Shown here: positions 8,873-21,259 of the stretch, piece after piece | How the letters are laid out: each line of letters begins with the position of its first letter | How positions within the stretch are numbered: the stretch's first letter is position 1 | DNA from: Cladopsammia gracilis | Lineage: Eukaryota > Cnidaria > Anthozoa > Scleractinia > Dendrophylliidae | Assembly: GCA_022457155.1 (NCBI GenBank) | Contig: JAJGOT010000291.1 | Location: 154,001 to 218,000 of the forward strand | Length of the DNA stretch: 64,000 nt | Reading direction: 5' to 3' | Position numbers and translations under genes: made by a program | The notes under the pieces: model-generated | What the model saw: the letters and a program-made list of their open reading frames with translations, nothing else | Database searches by the model: none | Told to the model about the DNA's origin: nothing

Positions 8873-9439
8873 TGCATATTATGACCTCTTTAATAGGAAA
8901 AGCTCTTTAATACGGATGCTTGGCTTCGTCCCTTTGGTGTCCGTATTAAGGAAGTTCAACAATACTTACCAGTGAAAGAAAAGCACGTTATTTTAAAGGC
9001 TGGTTTCCTTATATGATCGCTAACAAGCGCCTTGTAAGTAATAAAGTCTTTAGTGATTATAGCGGACATTTGGAGACATGAGGCACATCGGCGATCAATG
9101 ACGATAGATACTTTGAAAAAGTTGGTTTAACCAAAACATATATGATCACCAAAGATCGCGTGATCACATGATTTTTTCCCGGGAGGTTTTCTTAGTGCTT
9201 TCTGAGATAAACAACGCTTTCCGTGACCCCATTTCCATAGAATTATGGTAACACGAGAGGAAGATTGGGCGAACGAGAAATAGCTATGGAGGCGCGCGTT
9301 TCTTCTGTCTCTTTTTTCTTCTGGCTAATTAGATCCAGCCAAAATGTTCTTCTTCGTTGTTGATCCGAACTGTGTATCACAAATATTCTATAAAGAACGA
9401 TTCCATTAGTTCTTAAATGTTTTATGTTTTAATGTGCTG
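8873..9439. repeat. Duplicated non-coding segment, copy 1 left part
   Basis: This sequence is recognisably the same as 27366-28630, for example CTTCGTCCCTTTGGTGT and the run ending GTTCTTAAATG. No coding potential is seen. It is cut at 9440 by the TIR unit that runs to 19100, after which the homology resumes at 19103. The stretch 8741-8872 shows nothing recognisable. Confidence 0.8.
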
Positions 9440-9507
9440 TACCGTTAAATCTCTATTAAGCCACCCGGTGACTTATTTCTTTAAGGTACTTTTGAGGAGT
9501 TGCTTAT

Positions 9508-9680
<173 letters not shown>

Positions 9681-9959
9681 CTTATTCAGTGATTTAGCAA
9701 AATGCAGCACGATGTACACTATCAGGATATAATATGATATGAACTTTATTCAATCATCGTAATCTCAGGATTAAACTTTAATGTTACAATAACATTATTT
9801 TCCCTATATAAATGGTATATACCTGGTTTATACCAATAACAAAAGCCACTTTATCACGGTTCAAGAGTAGTAAGTAAGGAGGAGGGGTGGGGTTGCTTAA
9901 AAGATAAGGGGGGCTTAAACACTAAGTTCCGGTATAAAACGAGCCTGACCTGGTCATTC

Positions 9960-10362
9960 TCACCTCCAGTGGTCAATCAACCACTGAAGCATTAACAACT
10001 GACAAACAACATGCGTCATTACTAAGTAATAGTGGTGCAGTCCTCTGGAACCGAGGTGCAGTCCGAGGTGCAACGGTGCAGTCCTCTGGAACCTCTAGTG
10101 GTGCAGTCCTCTGGAACAGTCTACCCTCAGCTGCTAGGCAGGCAACATCTCTGACTAATTTCCGACGATTCTTAATTAATTCCGACACGGCATTCGTGTA
10201 AAACAGGTTTTATTTTAATTTACTTTTCTTTAATAGTTAGTTATATTTGTAATTATAGAAGATTAATTTACATACATATTTTTTTTATTAAGTTGTAGTT
10301 TGTATTTAATTGTTAACGCCTGATGTATTTACCGTGTTTTTTAAATAAAGATGATGATGATG
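9960..10362 (+). mobile_element. LINE 3' end (truncated) with GAT-repeat tail
   Basis: The + frame ending near 10201 reads SGAVLWNSLPSAARQATSLT followed by NFRRFLIN and a stop. This is the classic C-terminus of Jockey/CR1-like reverse transcriptase ORFs. About 150 bases of AT-rich 3' UTR end in AAATAAAGATGATGATGATG, a typical short tandem tail. Upstream of the C-terminus a GTGCAGTCCTCTGGAAC phrase is repeated three times between 10033 and 10112, so the remnant has undergone small local duplications. The reverse transcriptase domain is absent. The copy is dead. Confidence 0.75.
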
Positions 10363-10889
10363 ACCATTGCTAACACAATTTGGAAAAACTTTATGAAAGT
10401 TATATCAGAAGTCTTTATGAACTTCTATTTCTTTTATTTTGCTTAGGTAAAATCTTGGTTTAATAAGATTTTTGAAGTAAATTATATTTAAAGTGCCCCT
10501 ATGATCAAATTTTTGATTTTCATTTTTTTACATTTTCGTGTACTATTAGACTTTCTTACTCATCTTGCCAAATTTTAATCCATTACGAACATCAGAAGTC
10601 ATTTTATTTTAACATTACCGTTATTTTACAAATCCTTTGATTGCAATTAGAAAAGGGGGAATCAATGTTGGCAAATTTAGCGACCTTTTATGTAAAAAAT
10701 ATTTCCTGTGTTCGACGAACTTGCCGCTAAATTGGTGGCTTTTGATATATATATATTTTTAAATTCATTATATCAAGGCGGCAGTACAACAACCTGAATG
10801 TTATGTACAAATCCTTAATCTTGGTTATTACTGGATCAAATATTTTTCCTTCATAATGAAATTGTGGTGAATGTATTTCACTTTCATTT
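10363..10889. other. Intergenic AT-rich stretch
   Basis: No gene, hairpin or repeat family that I can recognise. Several T-rich tracts are present. Confidence 0.5.
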
Positions 10890-12545
10890 ACATCCAAAAC
10901 TTTTAATTATATAAGTGGGGAGGAATAGCACATCGAATCCCTGACCACGTTAAAAAGTTTGTGTGACGTAATCCTTCCCTTTTTTGCAATGTTATATGAT
11001 TCCACATTATCCTTATTAAATTGCATCTGGTTGGTAAAAATAATTCCAACTTTAACATAATTCTCGTAGTATGTGCTCTTACCTTCTATTTTAATTAGCT
11101 TATTGTTCCAGATTATACTTTCAGATATAAGAGGCTTAGTAGAAAAAAACATTTCTAAAATCAGCCCACCATTGGAGAAATTCACTGTAAAAAGTAGAAT
11201 GAATGTTGTAATCTTTAACATCATAATTGCATCTAAATAAAAAAGTTCCTCCGTAATTCGCTAGCAGGCAATTAATATACGCTTTCCATGGTGCAGAACC
11301 CTGAGAAAAAATCCTTCCAAGCCAGGTTAATCTTAACCATTTAATTGAAGTTTCTAAATCTATTAGCCCTAGCCCTCCAAATTGGATATCATTAATTGTC
11401 GCTGGTCGCGCTGTTTTATCAGGCCCATTCCATAAGAAGTTATATATAATAGTGTTAAGTTGCTTTATGAAATCTTGCGGAGTTGGAAGAACTGAGAACA
11501 CATATATCATCTACGAAAGCAAAAAGAATTTAATAATTGTAACTTTACCAAACAGCGAGAGACCTCTGCAACGCCACAGCCGCGTCTGTAGCCTAATATC
11601 TTTTAATTTATCATAAAAATTTTACTGCAATTGTTCAGTTTCATTATATGTAAATACTATTCCAAGTGCTTTTACAGTTTTAACCCATTTAAGTCCCAAA
11701 GGTGCCGCTGTATTATTTCGGTAGGAGCCAATCCACATAGCTTCAGTTTTGGTGTAGTTGACCTTTAATCCAGAACAAGTTTCAAATTGATCTAATAAAT
11801 GAAAAATACATTGTGCGCATTCGAGATTAGGCACAAACATGGTGAGATCATCGGCATATTGTACAATTTTAAACTCTTCTGACCCTATTTTAAGTCCTTG
11901 AATATCTGTTCTCTGACTTCGAATCGCAATTGCTAAAATTTCTGCTGCAATGATAAAGAGATATGGCGACAGCGGGTCACCTTGTCTGACTCCTCTCTGT
12001 ACCTCAAAGTAAGATGTGCACATTCCATTGTTTATCACGCAGCTAGATATATTTCTATAGAATGTTTCTACCCATCCTTTAAAACTAGGCCCGAAACCAA
12101 AACATCTAAGCATTTTAACATGAAGTCCGGCCCAATCGATGCTGTCAAGGGCCTTCTCAAAATCGATGAAAAGCAATATACCTCAGTATGTTTTGCTTCT
12201 TTGTGTAGTCCATGACATCTATAATTGATCTTGCTACTTCACCAATGAACCTTCCCTTAACATAACCCGTCTGGTTACAGTGAATTATTTCTGGGAGGAC
12301 GACTTTAATGACTCTAGTTGCAATTACTTTAGATGCAATTTTTGCGTCTACATTGATCAGTGATATTGATCTCCAATTTTCTAAGTAATTTCTATCCTTT
12401 TCTTTCTTTTCAATAAGTGTGATAACAGTTTTTGTGAATAGGACATTTCGTTTTTGTTAAAAGCCTCGTTAAATGAATCAACCATAAAATCACCTAATAA
12501 TGAAATGGCAAAACTTACATCACATCCCAAATGAATGATCAACAA
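10890..12545 (-). pseudogene. Degenerate L1/Tx1-like LINE reverse transcriptase
   Basis: Read on the minus strand, the stretch around 12480-12180 gives the upstream palm (NQTGYVKGRF). The segment 12176-11622 gives the core: FIDFEKALDSIDW, RGVRQGDPLSPYLFIIAAE and the catalytic YADD in VQYADDLTMF. The segment 11510-11136 gives the thumb and connection (FLWNGPDKTARP). The segment 11224-10907 gives the C-terminal part (SIIWNNKLIKIEGK). The frame changes between these blocks and stops lie within, so the copy is inactive. The IIWNN...IKIEGK style of ending points to the L1/Tx1 group rather than RTE. No endonuclease domain or tail is visible. Confidence 0.85.
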
Positions 12546-12566
12546 AGCAAGCGTGGCAATAATAAG

Positions 12567-13063
12567 CCCCCCCCGGGGGGGGGGGGTACTCGGTTCAACT
12601 TTTGCTGGGTATGTGCCGCTGGCCTCTCAGACAGAGCCCCTACCCCATTATAGTCTATTTTGTGGCCAATTATAGACCCCATCTTAGTCACTTTTGAGTA
12701 AATGTAAATTTCGCAATCCCAACTTAGTCACTTTCTGTTTAGCCATCTACCTTGAGTTCGGAACCCTTTTATCTAGGTCATCCTCAAATGAATTGACACA
12801 TTTATTAAATATAGGAAATACTCTTCACCTACAAAACTTCTGGTACATTTGTTAGCCGAAAATATTTACAAGCTAAAACTACCCAAAAAAATACCTTCCA
12901 GAATTTTCTTACCCCAAAAAATCCCGACAATTTGCGACCCCATTCTAGTAACTCTATTGAAAATGCAACCCCATTATAGTCAATCCAGTCGTGAAAATGC
13001 GACCTCATCCAGCGGCACATCCCCATTAGCCCATTACTAGGAAGTACCCCCCCCCCCCCCCGG
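12567..13063. mobile_element. G-run MITE, copy 1 (TAATAAG target duplication)
   Basis: The element begins with C and G runs followed by TACT and GTATGTGCCGCTGG. It ends with the inverted counterpart CCAGCGGCACAT and AAGTACCCCC runs. TAATAAG flanks it on both sides (12560-12566 and 13064-13070). Two related copies lie at 23443 and 26975. The interior carries repeated ACCCCATTATAGTC-like phrases. It has no ORF of its own. Confidence 0.8.
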
Positions 13064-14446
13064 TAATAAGCAAAAAACAAGAGTCTAAATTAACAAAGAC
13101 CACACTCCCACTTACCAAAGGAAAAACAAAGAGAAAACGGAAAAGAAAGTATTTACCATGGCCTGGAAGAAAAGCTATACAGGAACATAGGCAACAACGA
13201 CACTTACAACTACCTGTCTGTGAGCTCATGTATGAAACCCAAAGTTAACGTGCATGGTATTGCTAAATCGTAGCTAATCATGATTTCTTTTTTTGAAATG
13301 GCTTTTAAAACTTGTAACGGTGGAAGGCAATATTTCGCTTGGAACACGTGATTTTCATTCGACTTAACCGGGAAACGTTTGTGTCCGCAACAATGTTTTC
13401 CGGTTGGCCAGACCGTAAGCTTGTTCGGATTACACAATCAGACACAACAAGAACAAAAAGATTCTACCAAGCTTTAATTTATTGTGCTTCATGGCTTCAT
13501 TCTATAACGTTTTATAACAACGTTCTACAACAAGGTTTTTTCATTTTATTAAGCGACAGATTGAGTAAGCCCGGTGGCTAAGCTGTGCCTGCGCCATAGT
13601 CACGCGCGTCGTTCTCTGTGTAGTAACTTCCGCCCATTTTTCTCTTCTTGCTTATTTTTGCTTGTTGGTAAAAGGAAGGCTGATGAAAAATAAAAAAGAC
13701 AAAAATTATGGCCTGACTTTTGTAGCAGTTTAACTGACGACCGCTCCACACTCACTCATTGACATTCCAAAATGCGTTAAAATACCAGAGTATAAAATTA
13801 TGGTGTGACTGTATAATATCCGTGAGTCTTTATGTGTATGACTGTATACCAACCTGGAAAGAAGAGTCTTTCTTTTTTCTCAATGTCACAGCGTCCACTT
13901 TTGGCCTGCAGAAATTGTAAGAGAAAACAGAATGTAATTATAAATCATTACATATGGTTCTCTCGTATTACATATAAATGTTAATTTTATTGGACATGTT
14001 TCGCAGCGCTTGTAATTAGTGTTCATTAAAAATGAAGCTTAAAAGTGATGCTCGGAGGCCCCCTTCATTGTTTATGACTCATTTATTAGAATATCGCCGA
14101 GTAGACATTCAATTGACCGTCTACATTGTTGTTTTCAAGGATTGACGTCTCTTACATGAAAATAAAATAACACAACGCTGTAAGATTGACTTTATAAACA
14201 TCATAATCAAGACAGTTTGAAAATCATTAAAGCAAATGTTTAGATGGAAAAAAATACTCGTCGTAACTGATTCATTCGTTTTTGTAAACAACCACCTTAT
14301 ACAGCATAACAAGAACAACAACTCCTCGAGTAGTGAAGTCGTGCTTTAAGAAGTTTTAAGGGTCTTGTAAGTGCCCCTAAGGTACGAGAATTCAATATAT
14401 TGTTATGATTTGTTTTACATGTACAGTCGCTTTTTCGGTCACACTA

Positions 14447-15375
14447 TAGGTGATCTGTCACGAACGTAGCCTGCGTAGCAAGCGTTCCCGTACGAACGAA
14501 TTTGTCCGCATTCTGGCCGCGCAAAAATTGGGGCGAGAGCAAAAAATCGGAGGACGGGGATGGGAGTGGGGAGATGAGGGAACGCTTGCCTGCAAACCCC
14601 ACGATTTTGAAAAACGCCCACCTATTTGTGACGGTTGATTTCATTCGCCGATTGACAGCTTGTCAACAAATAAGCCAATTACAGATTACCGGATGTATAA
14701 TTTTACTTCCTTTAAAAAATAAAACGCTTCGTAAACGGTTGAAAAGATTTATGGAATAAATAAACCTTCTCGCCATTTTAAAACAATGCCGACTTAAATT
14801 AGAAGACATATCCGTATATTTGCTTGCTTTGACTTATTGAATCCACCACAGCCGGTAAATAATTCCCGCTAAAAATATAACACAACAGCTACTCAGCTCA
14901 ACGCGAGTACAGTACTGCTGTGTTTTGTTTACGGTTATATTATTTCTAGTTCAAAATCGATCTTCGCTTTCCTCGCTATTTTCTGACTTTTCTATGGTAC
15001 GAGCACTAATCATTCAGCTTCATTTCATCTTATATTTTCGTTATATTTTGCTGTGACCAAAATAAAACTCGAATCGGTCCACAAATCAGACAAATGCAAA
15101 TAGATCTTCCCACAAACGACACGCCACTTGGAGCTTGCCGGAATTCAACGCCAATTCAATGTCAATCAAGGCTACCACGCCGCTGCAATCAGACGCTCCG
15201 TTGTTGGGCCAACGGGTTCTTCAAAATCGTGGGGTTTGCCTGCAAGCGTTCCCTCATCTCTCCACTCCCACCCCCGTCCTCCGATTTTTTGCTCTTGCCT
15301 CAATTTTCGCGCGGCCAGAATGCGGAAAAATTCGTTCGTACGGGAACGCTTGCTACGCAGGCCATCACGAACGTT
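14447..15375. mobile_element. 929-bp non-autonomous TIR transposon
   Basis: The inverted repeats are about 148 bp long: 14469-14616, starting GCCTGCGTAGCAAGCG, pairs with 15215-15362. The arms share GGAGATGAGGGAACGC-type G-rich sequence. Copy B of the surrounding duplication (near 24500) lacks the element, so this is a genuine insertion after the duplication. A clean target duplication is not obvious. The interior is AT-rich without coding sequence. ORFs read across the arms are spurious. Confidence 0.85.
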
Positions 15376-16347
15376 ACTACACTGTACGTCATTTCAAACC
15401 TTTAATCAGTCTTTCGCAATCACTCGTGCATGAAATGTCAACTTAATACTTCCATATATCTGTTGCTCGAAAAGAAAGAAAACGAAATCGTTATCGAGTG
15501 GAACTCTCACAAACCCGGCAATAATGTAAGTTCCTTTTACTTCAATGTTTCGTTTCATCATTTTCCTTTTTCTTATGTTGTAAATAAATCCAATCATTCG
15601 TGATCTTGATATGACGTCACTAACACTTCGCTTTAGGCTATAAACCACTTGAAAATCCCAACTTTTTTCTTGTCCATTTTATATAGTCGTCGCCTTGACT
15701 CAGAGCCAAGGCACGACTCAATAAACAATCAAAACTATTGAAAAGCACTGCTCCCTAGCTTTTATTTGAATAGTCACACTTTAGGATTTCATCCACAGAC
15801 TCAAAAGTTAGAATCACCTTGTACGGCATAATAAACAGTACCGCAGGAAAGTACTCATCAATGATTTTGCCCAAATACTCAAAAGTTTGAACCACCTTGT
15901 ACAATACCATAGCACAGTACTGCTCAATAGCTTTCATTTGAATTGACACAATTTAGGACTTTGACCTTAGACTCGTCGATGAACAGAATTGCACAAAGAG
16001 AGGGCCAATGCTACTCCATAATAAGCATCATAAAGTAAGTTTCATCATGTAGAAACAATTCACCATCGACACACATAATTCTGTCGCATATGAAGTAATA
16101 TAAAAATGACAGATAACTCTGTGAAATATGAAGTATTTGTTAAACAATAGTTGCGTGCAATCCTGTACATAGGTGTTAGACTCAAAAGTTAGAACCACAA
16201 ACATGTTTCAAGGTTTGATCAACAATTGACAGGGAAAAGGTCTAAATGACCAATTAAAGAAAATTGGACTTACGCTCTCTGCTTGCTCCATGACCGCTTC
16301 TATTTAATGAAAAAGAAAATAATGCAACAATATCAAATCTGTCCAAA

Positions 16348-16348
16348 G

Positions 16349-16378
<30 letters not shown>
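16348..16378. repeat. (CAGA)n microsatellite in copy A
   Basis: Seven or so perfect CAGA units. The same tract recurs in copy B at about 25580-25611. Confidence 0.95.
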
Positions 16379-16380
<2 letters not shown>

Positions 16381-16629
16381 ATCGCATGCCAAAACAAAAT
16401 TAAAGAAAACAAACAAATAGAAAAATTGGATGGCAACGAAGGGGCACCATTCTCCTGGACAACTGGTGCCCACTCGAGGCCTCGCTTTCGTTCTCGTGCG
16501 GCAGACTCGCCCGGCATCGAACGCACTCTTTTATTAATCTGTGATTATTACTAGTTATATGACAACAAGTTGTTCCTTGGTGAATTACTGAACAACTACC
16601 TGTATATAAAACCTATCTGACAACATAAC

Positions 16630-16805
16630 CAGGGGCGTATCTAGGGGGGAGTTGCGGGGGGTGCGCCCCCCCCCCCTCTACCTCCCCGAGATGACCTGCA
16701 TCTTTCTAATATAACTGGTATTCTGCAAAGAAAAGAAAAAAAACGTGGTTACGTCATTCCTTAAAGGTGCACCCCCTCCTAAGAAAAATCCTGAACCCGC
16801 CCCTG
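16630..16805. mobile_element. hAT-like MITE, 176 bp, 5-bp target duplication
   Basis: It starts CAGGGGCGTATCTAGG and ends CGCCCCTG, an 8-bp perfect terminal inverted repeat with looser pairing beyond. ATAAC flanks it on both sides (16625-16629 and 16806-16810). Copy B near 25985 has the uninterrupted site. hAT families with 5-bp duplications are known; that assignment is inference. Confidence 0.85.
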
Positions 16806-16962
16806 ATAACGTAATAAAAGGAGAAAATTACAGGCCGTAAAAGTATACAGGAGCAAAGTAGATATTTTTATTGACAATGCTACTATTAACTATGTCTTCA
16901 ATACGTATTGCTTTTTTAGTTATTGTTTACTGAATTAAATCTGACTATTGGTTGAAACTAGG

Positions 16963-17255
16963 AGGGAACTCTCTTATAAAAATGACGGGGCTGCTCGTCA
17001 GAAAGTTACGATAAACACCCTAAAAGGTACCAGAATCGTGTAAACGTGGCGTTATACCCCAAAGATCTTACAATTTGAAACAGCATGCACGAGACATATT
17101 CTGTAATATTTTTCGGCTCTATACGCCAAAAGGTACCCCGATAATTTTGATTTCATTACCCTAAGCGGTACCAATCAATTTTGACACCTAAAAGGTACGA
17201 CGAGCGACGCCGTCATTTACCCCCCCCCCCCCCTCCCTCCGGGGAGAGGGGGGGG
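16963..17255. mobile_element. GGTACC-motif MITE, copy in segment A
   Basis: Starts near GGGAACTC, with ACCCTAAAAGGTACCA-type motifs repeated inside, and ends in C/G runs. The counterpart at about 26127-26415 in copy B begins GGGGACTCCCATAT and ends ATCGGAGTCCC, so it predates the duplication. Confidence 0.6.
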
Positions 17256-17714
17256 GGGAAGGGGAGGCTAAATTTACTCTCGCGTTGAAGTCATTGACAA
17301 TAATCATTTGTTCAATTTAAACTCACCCTGTTCACAGCATCAAGGTAATCACCAGCGTGTGTACCCTGTCGAGAAATTGTGTAAATGTGTCAGTTCAAAA
17401 CACCCAAAACCGTTTCTGAACTCTTGGGCTTTTGTGAAGTTAAGTACCAAACAAGACACAGATGACTGTCTAAACGAACTGAGTCGAGTGGCTGTCTACT
17501 TTAACATCAGATCGAGGCACAGACATTCACGTAGGATTTAAGGTTCACCCGGATAAACAAGACCATCGTACCTCTAACTGGCCCATCGTGTCCTGTATCA
17601 ACACAGTTTGGCATATGATGCAAAATCAGCTCAGTTCGTCGCAAGACCTCTGTACATACCTGGTACCCAGGTATGTAAATAGCCGACCGACCATTCAAAG
17701 TTGAATAATGTTTA

Positions 17715-17897
17715 TAGACCCTATTCACAAATGGCGGCCGATTTATTATTCTTTTATATTCATGCTAATCAGCCCAACTAGCCGCATTTTAGAGCAAAAA
17801 TTATTTTGAATTTTGCACATGCTAACCAGGCTAGTTGGGCTGATTAGCATGAACGTAAAATAATAATAAATCGGCCGCCATTTGTGAATAGGGTCTG
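17715..17897. mobile_element. 183-bp foldback MITE
   Basis: Almost the whole element is a hairpin. The left arm, starting GACCCTATTCACAAATGG at 17717, pairs with the right arm ending CATTTGTGAATAGGGTC at 17895. Pairing extends inward through CAGCCCAACTAGCC with a loop of about 45 bases. It is missing from copy B near 26880. Flanks ATGTTTA and ATGTTCA may be a diverged target duplication. Confidence 0.85.
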
Positions 17898-18374
17898 ATG
17901 TTCAGTTTATAATGTTACTTTCTTCTATTTACAGTACAATATCCTCAATTGTTATATAGCTGGAGTTTTTGTCAATACAACGCGCGCGTTGATTGGTTGA
18001 TTCATCGTCACATGACATCTAACAAACAAACTGTTTCCATCCAATTGTGCTGAGCGGGCAACATTTGCGAAAGCGGGCAACAATTTTGACGTCAGAGGGT
18101 AACATTGCACTGTTGCCCGCTAGCGCACGTGATCAGACCGTGACAAAAGGTGGCATGAACGGTTTTCAGAACGGCCCTGTTAAAAGAAATACATACAAAC
18201 AATAAAATAATACGTGATAAAAAGTTAAAATTGCCACATGCCTGTACATAGAATGCCACCTAGATGTAAAGCGATACTGGATAAAAATCTAAAAATTACT
18301 CTATATACAAATGATGCTACCTGGATGTCATAAAATACTATAAAAAAAATAATCAAGCATGTTTGATATAACTG

Positions 18375-19000
18375 TAAAAATTCTACTTTCTTTTTGAAGA
18401 GTAAAATAGATTTGGTTTCCTGTATATCAGGGCTTAGCTTGCATGTTAAAATCGAAAGGTGCCTGATATGAAATTTTCTGTTGTCCCCAATTCGTTTTGG
18501 GAGCAGGAAGGTGCATTTTATTACACTGGTGGATGTTATAACTATGGATGACAGTATTATGTCTAAAAAATATTATGCAGGCATCTAAAGATAAAAACGC
18601 ATCGATGCATGTGTCGACCTTGATCTAAACGCTTTCACTCTAAGAGCTTCAGTACCGGAAGTGCATGATTTTGCTTTGTCGACAATGATTTTCGCTGCCT
18701 TGTTTTGTAGGACTTGAAGGTCATTCAATAATTTAGTATTGTTTTTGTCACCCCACGTAATGTCACCATAGTCTAAAAGTGGGAGAAGTAGAGAACGATA
18801 AAGTGTCAAACGAGCGTGCAATGGTAGAAGAGGCTTTAATTCGTCTAAGAAGTCCAAGTCGCTGGTTTGTCTTGCTCATGATATTTTTTATGTGGTCACC
18901 CCAGGACAGATCTTCACTGAGTGTTACACCCAAGTATTTGAATGAGCTAGCTGCTTCAATTTAATTTGTATTTTACACCCAAAAGACGTGAAATGAGGGA
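18375..19000 (-). pseudogene. Degenerate LINE reverse transcriptase C-terminus
   Basis: On the minus strand the frame 18857-18585 gives LLPLLDYGDITWGDKNNTKL and QNKAAKII, the typical thumb/connection region of Jockey/CR1/RTE-like reverse transcriptases. Past a frame change, 18570-18400 gives KMHLPAPKTNWGQQK, the usual C-terminal block. Upstream (18990-18860) the sequence continues the palm end. The catalytic region is missing and frames are broken, so it is a dead fragment. Confidence 0.8.
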
Positions 19001-19102
19001 GGAGCTGAGCCTTTTATACGGGAACTTCGTGTTTAATAAGTTTCTTCTTCCAAAGAGAAGTGGGTAATTTGAGAGGGGTGACTTAATAGAGATTTTACGG
19101 TA

Positions 19103-20508
19103 AGAAAGCCCAGGATGATTTCTAACCGTCTTAAGTATAACCTATATGAAATAATCAAAATAGAAATCTTACACTGTCTAGCCAGCCAGGGCCTTGGGCT
19201 GATGTCGACTCGAAGATCAGCAAAAGAAATATTATGCCCCAGATAGCAGAAACCTTCCCGCAGAACATGACGTCCTCACAATTTCGTCTTTAACAAACCA
19301 AAATACAAGTTAAAATGCAAAACGCTCAGGCTCTCGAGTTTTGATCAGTAAGTAACAATAGCGCTGCTCTCCTCCTGTGAGAAACTTTCATCTACAGTTA
19401 AAGTTTAATTAGTTTCTGGCGGAAGCTAGGGACAAAAATTTTACTCGAAACCCCGCTTTGCTGGTACTGTCAAATAATTAAAACGCGTGCTTAAACAAAG
19501 GTTTGTTTTTCACCTTTTTCAAGGTAAATGATCAATTGTTTAATATCTTATTTAGCCTTAAAAAATTAATTACATCGTTACTCTTTGCCTTTTCGCGTTT
19601 CTAATAATAAAACAATTTTGTTAGTAAACACCATTTTAATAAAACAGCAGTGCATGGCTTGGGAGTTTGCTCTTGTTTAATTGTCAAAACTGTACTGAAT
19701 ATTCCACTAAGAATAAATTCTCTCAGAACAACAAAAGGAAATATCAAGAGGCGTCTCAAGTAATCAGTTAGTAAGCGTTAGTAAGCGACTTGTACGTTTT
19801 TGCAACATACAAGGTTACGTTCTTCAAAAGGATTGGCCACTCATTTTTTTGAGTTTTGACTGAAAAAATAAGTGGCCAATTTTTTTAATTAGCTGTTCGC
19901 GGAACGCTAGAACTTTAACTGGCTCACGAACTGTCCTCGTGTATAAAGAGTTGTTTTTGCGTTGTTGGCTAGCTGAATCCGTTTCCATCCTGACCAACCG
20001 CAGTCAAAGGCAAATGACAAAAGTACAGAGCAATATTATAGTAAATGTTTTAAAAACTGGACCATTAATTTTAGGATATATTTTTTCATCAACACAAATA
20101 TTTTATTATTTTGCTCCTTTAAGTGATATTGCCCCTATTATGTTGACAATGGGTTAGAGGAGGGAAATCAAAATTGTTTTATTTATTTTAAGACGTGGGT
20201 GAGAAATTGATCAGCGGATTAAGCAAGGGTTAAAAAAATATATTTCTTTCAGATTTTAATTGGTAAAGAAAATTCATTTCAGCATCCCGCCATGGTAAAC
20301 CAGTAAATTAGATTGGTCTGAGACAAAAACTCCTCATGCGCAACAATTTTTAATATCCCATTAACGAAACAATCATATGCAAAAGATTGCTAATCTCGTA
20401 CCCAGATCTCACTCATGCTTCTACTGTACTGAAATGTTCCGCCTGACCGTGAGAGATCTGGGTAGGAGGTTAAAAGATTGCCCTCTGTATGGGAACATGA
20501 ATTTGGCA
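19103..20508. repeat. Duplicated non-coding segment, copy 1 right part
   Basis: Matches 28637-30168, for example AAAGAAATATTATTCCC, GACCATTAATTTTAGGATA and AACGAAACAATCATATG. Together with 8873-9439 it forms one ancestral unit interrupted by the 9.66-kb insertion. No conserved ORF. Confidence 0.85.
20390..20471. mobile_element. 82-bp MITE with AAAAGATTG target duplication
   Basis: Inverted ends (CGTACCCAGATCTCAC and GTGAGAGATCTGGGTAGG) are flanked by AAAAGATTG on both sides (20381-20389, 20472-20480). The paralogous site near 30130 has a single AAAAGATTG and no insert. The 8-9-bp duplication suggests a hAT or P-type element. Confidence 0.8.
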
Positions 20509-20693
20509 AATTATTGAAAATTGTAGGCTTTGAAGCCTTACTAAATGAGTATAAAATTTGCAGTAAGGTTTTGCTTCCACATCGTAACCAAACTGCTAAG
20601 CCTCCCTAAACAATGTTCTTTACCTAAGTAAACGTAAACAGCTTTTTACCTACCCATAAAACACACTTGCTTGCTAACGCTTTCAAAATAAAG

Positions 20694-21253
20694 TTGACCC
20701 TCGGACGTACCAGAGGAGTGCCCCCCTCCTCCTTTAAAGTTTTTCTGAGATATTTTCAAGACCATTTAAGATTAGCAAATGCCGTTTTTAGCAGCTGTTC
20801 ATTTATCCTTAAGACACATTTTGGTAAAGTTTGGCGACAATTGGTTGCTATGGTGACAAGATATGATGTCATAAGTAACATGTGGACAACCCATTTTTGA
20901 AGAAAAATGCGTGTTTTTTACCTTTTTCAGCGAAAAAAACATAAAATGCTACAAAAAGCACTAAAATATTTAACTGTATGTTATTTTGCAACTCTAGCAA
21001 ACAATATTTGCAATTTCGGCAGTTTTCCGATAAATTTGAATTTTTAGTAAACTCCAAGATGGCGGCCATTTTGGATGACGTCATGGCCCCCCAGCAACGC
21101 CCAACCCATAATATTAACCTTATCTTGTAGAGCGGGCTATATATTTTCGAAATATTGCAACATCGCAAAAACCCAACAGCAACCCCCACCCACTCCCCGC
21201 CACCCCTTGTACCACGTTTGGGGTAGAAGTTTGCGTGTACGTCTGAGGGTTAA
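20694..21253. mobile_element. TTAA-type MITE, about 560 bp
   Basis: Terminal inverted repeats TTGACCCTCGGACGTAC (20694) and GTACGTCTGAGGGTTAA (ending 21253) differ by two bases. The outermost bases suggest a TTAA site as used by piggyBac or Kolobok families. The interior is non-coding. Confidence 0.7.
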
Positions 21254-21259
21254 ACTGTT

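Larger units (their letters stand above)
13189..17950. repeat. Large duplicated segment, copy A
   Basis: Collinear with 22761-26925. Both copies begin AGGCAACAACGAC and run through the same CAGA microsatellite to CTTTCTTCTATTTACA...CCTCAATT. Copy A is longer because it contains three insertions absent from B (14447-15375, 16630-16805, 17715-17897). No conserved ORF is shared. This could be a segmental duplication or a long non-coding transposon. No terminal repeats are seen at its edges. Confidence 0.9.

Noticed and set aside
14439..15446. Several 60-103-residue ORFs
   Set aside because: They read through the inverted arms of a MITE in multiple frames on both strands.
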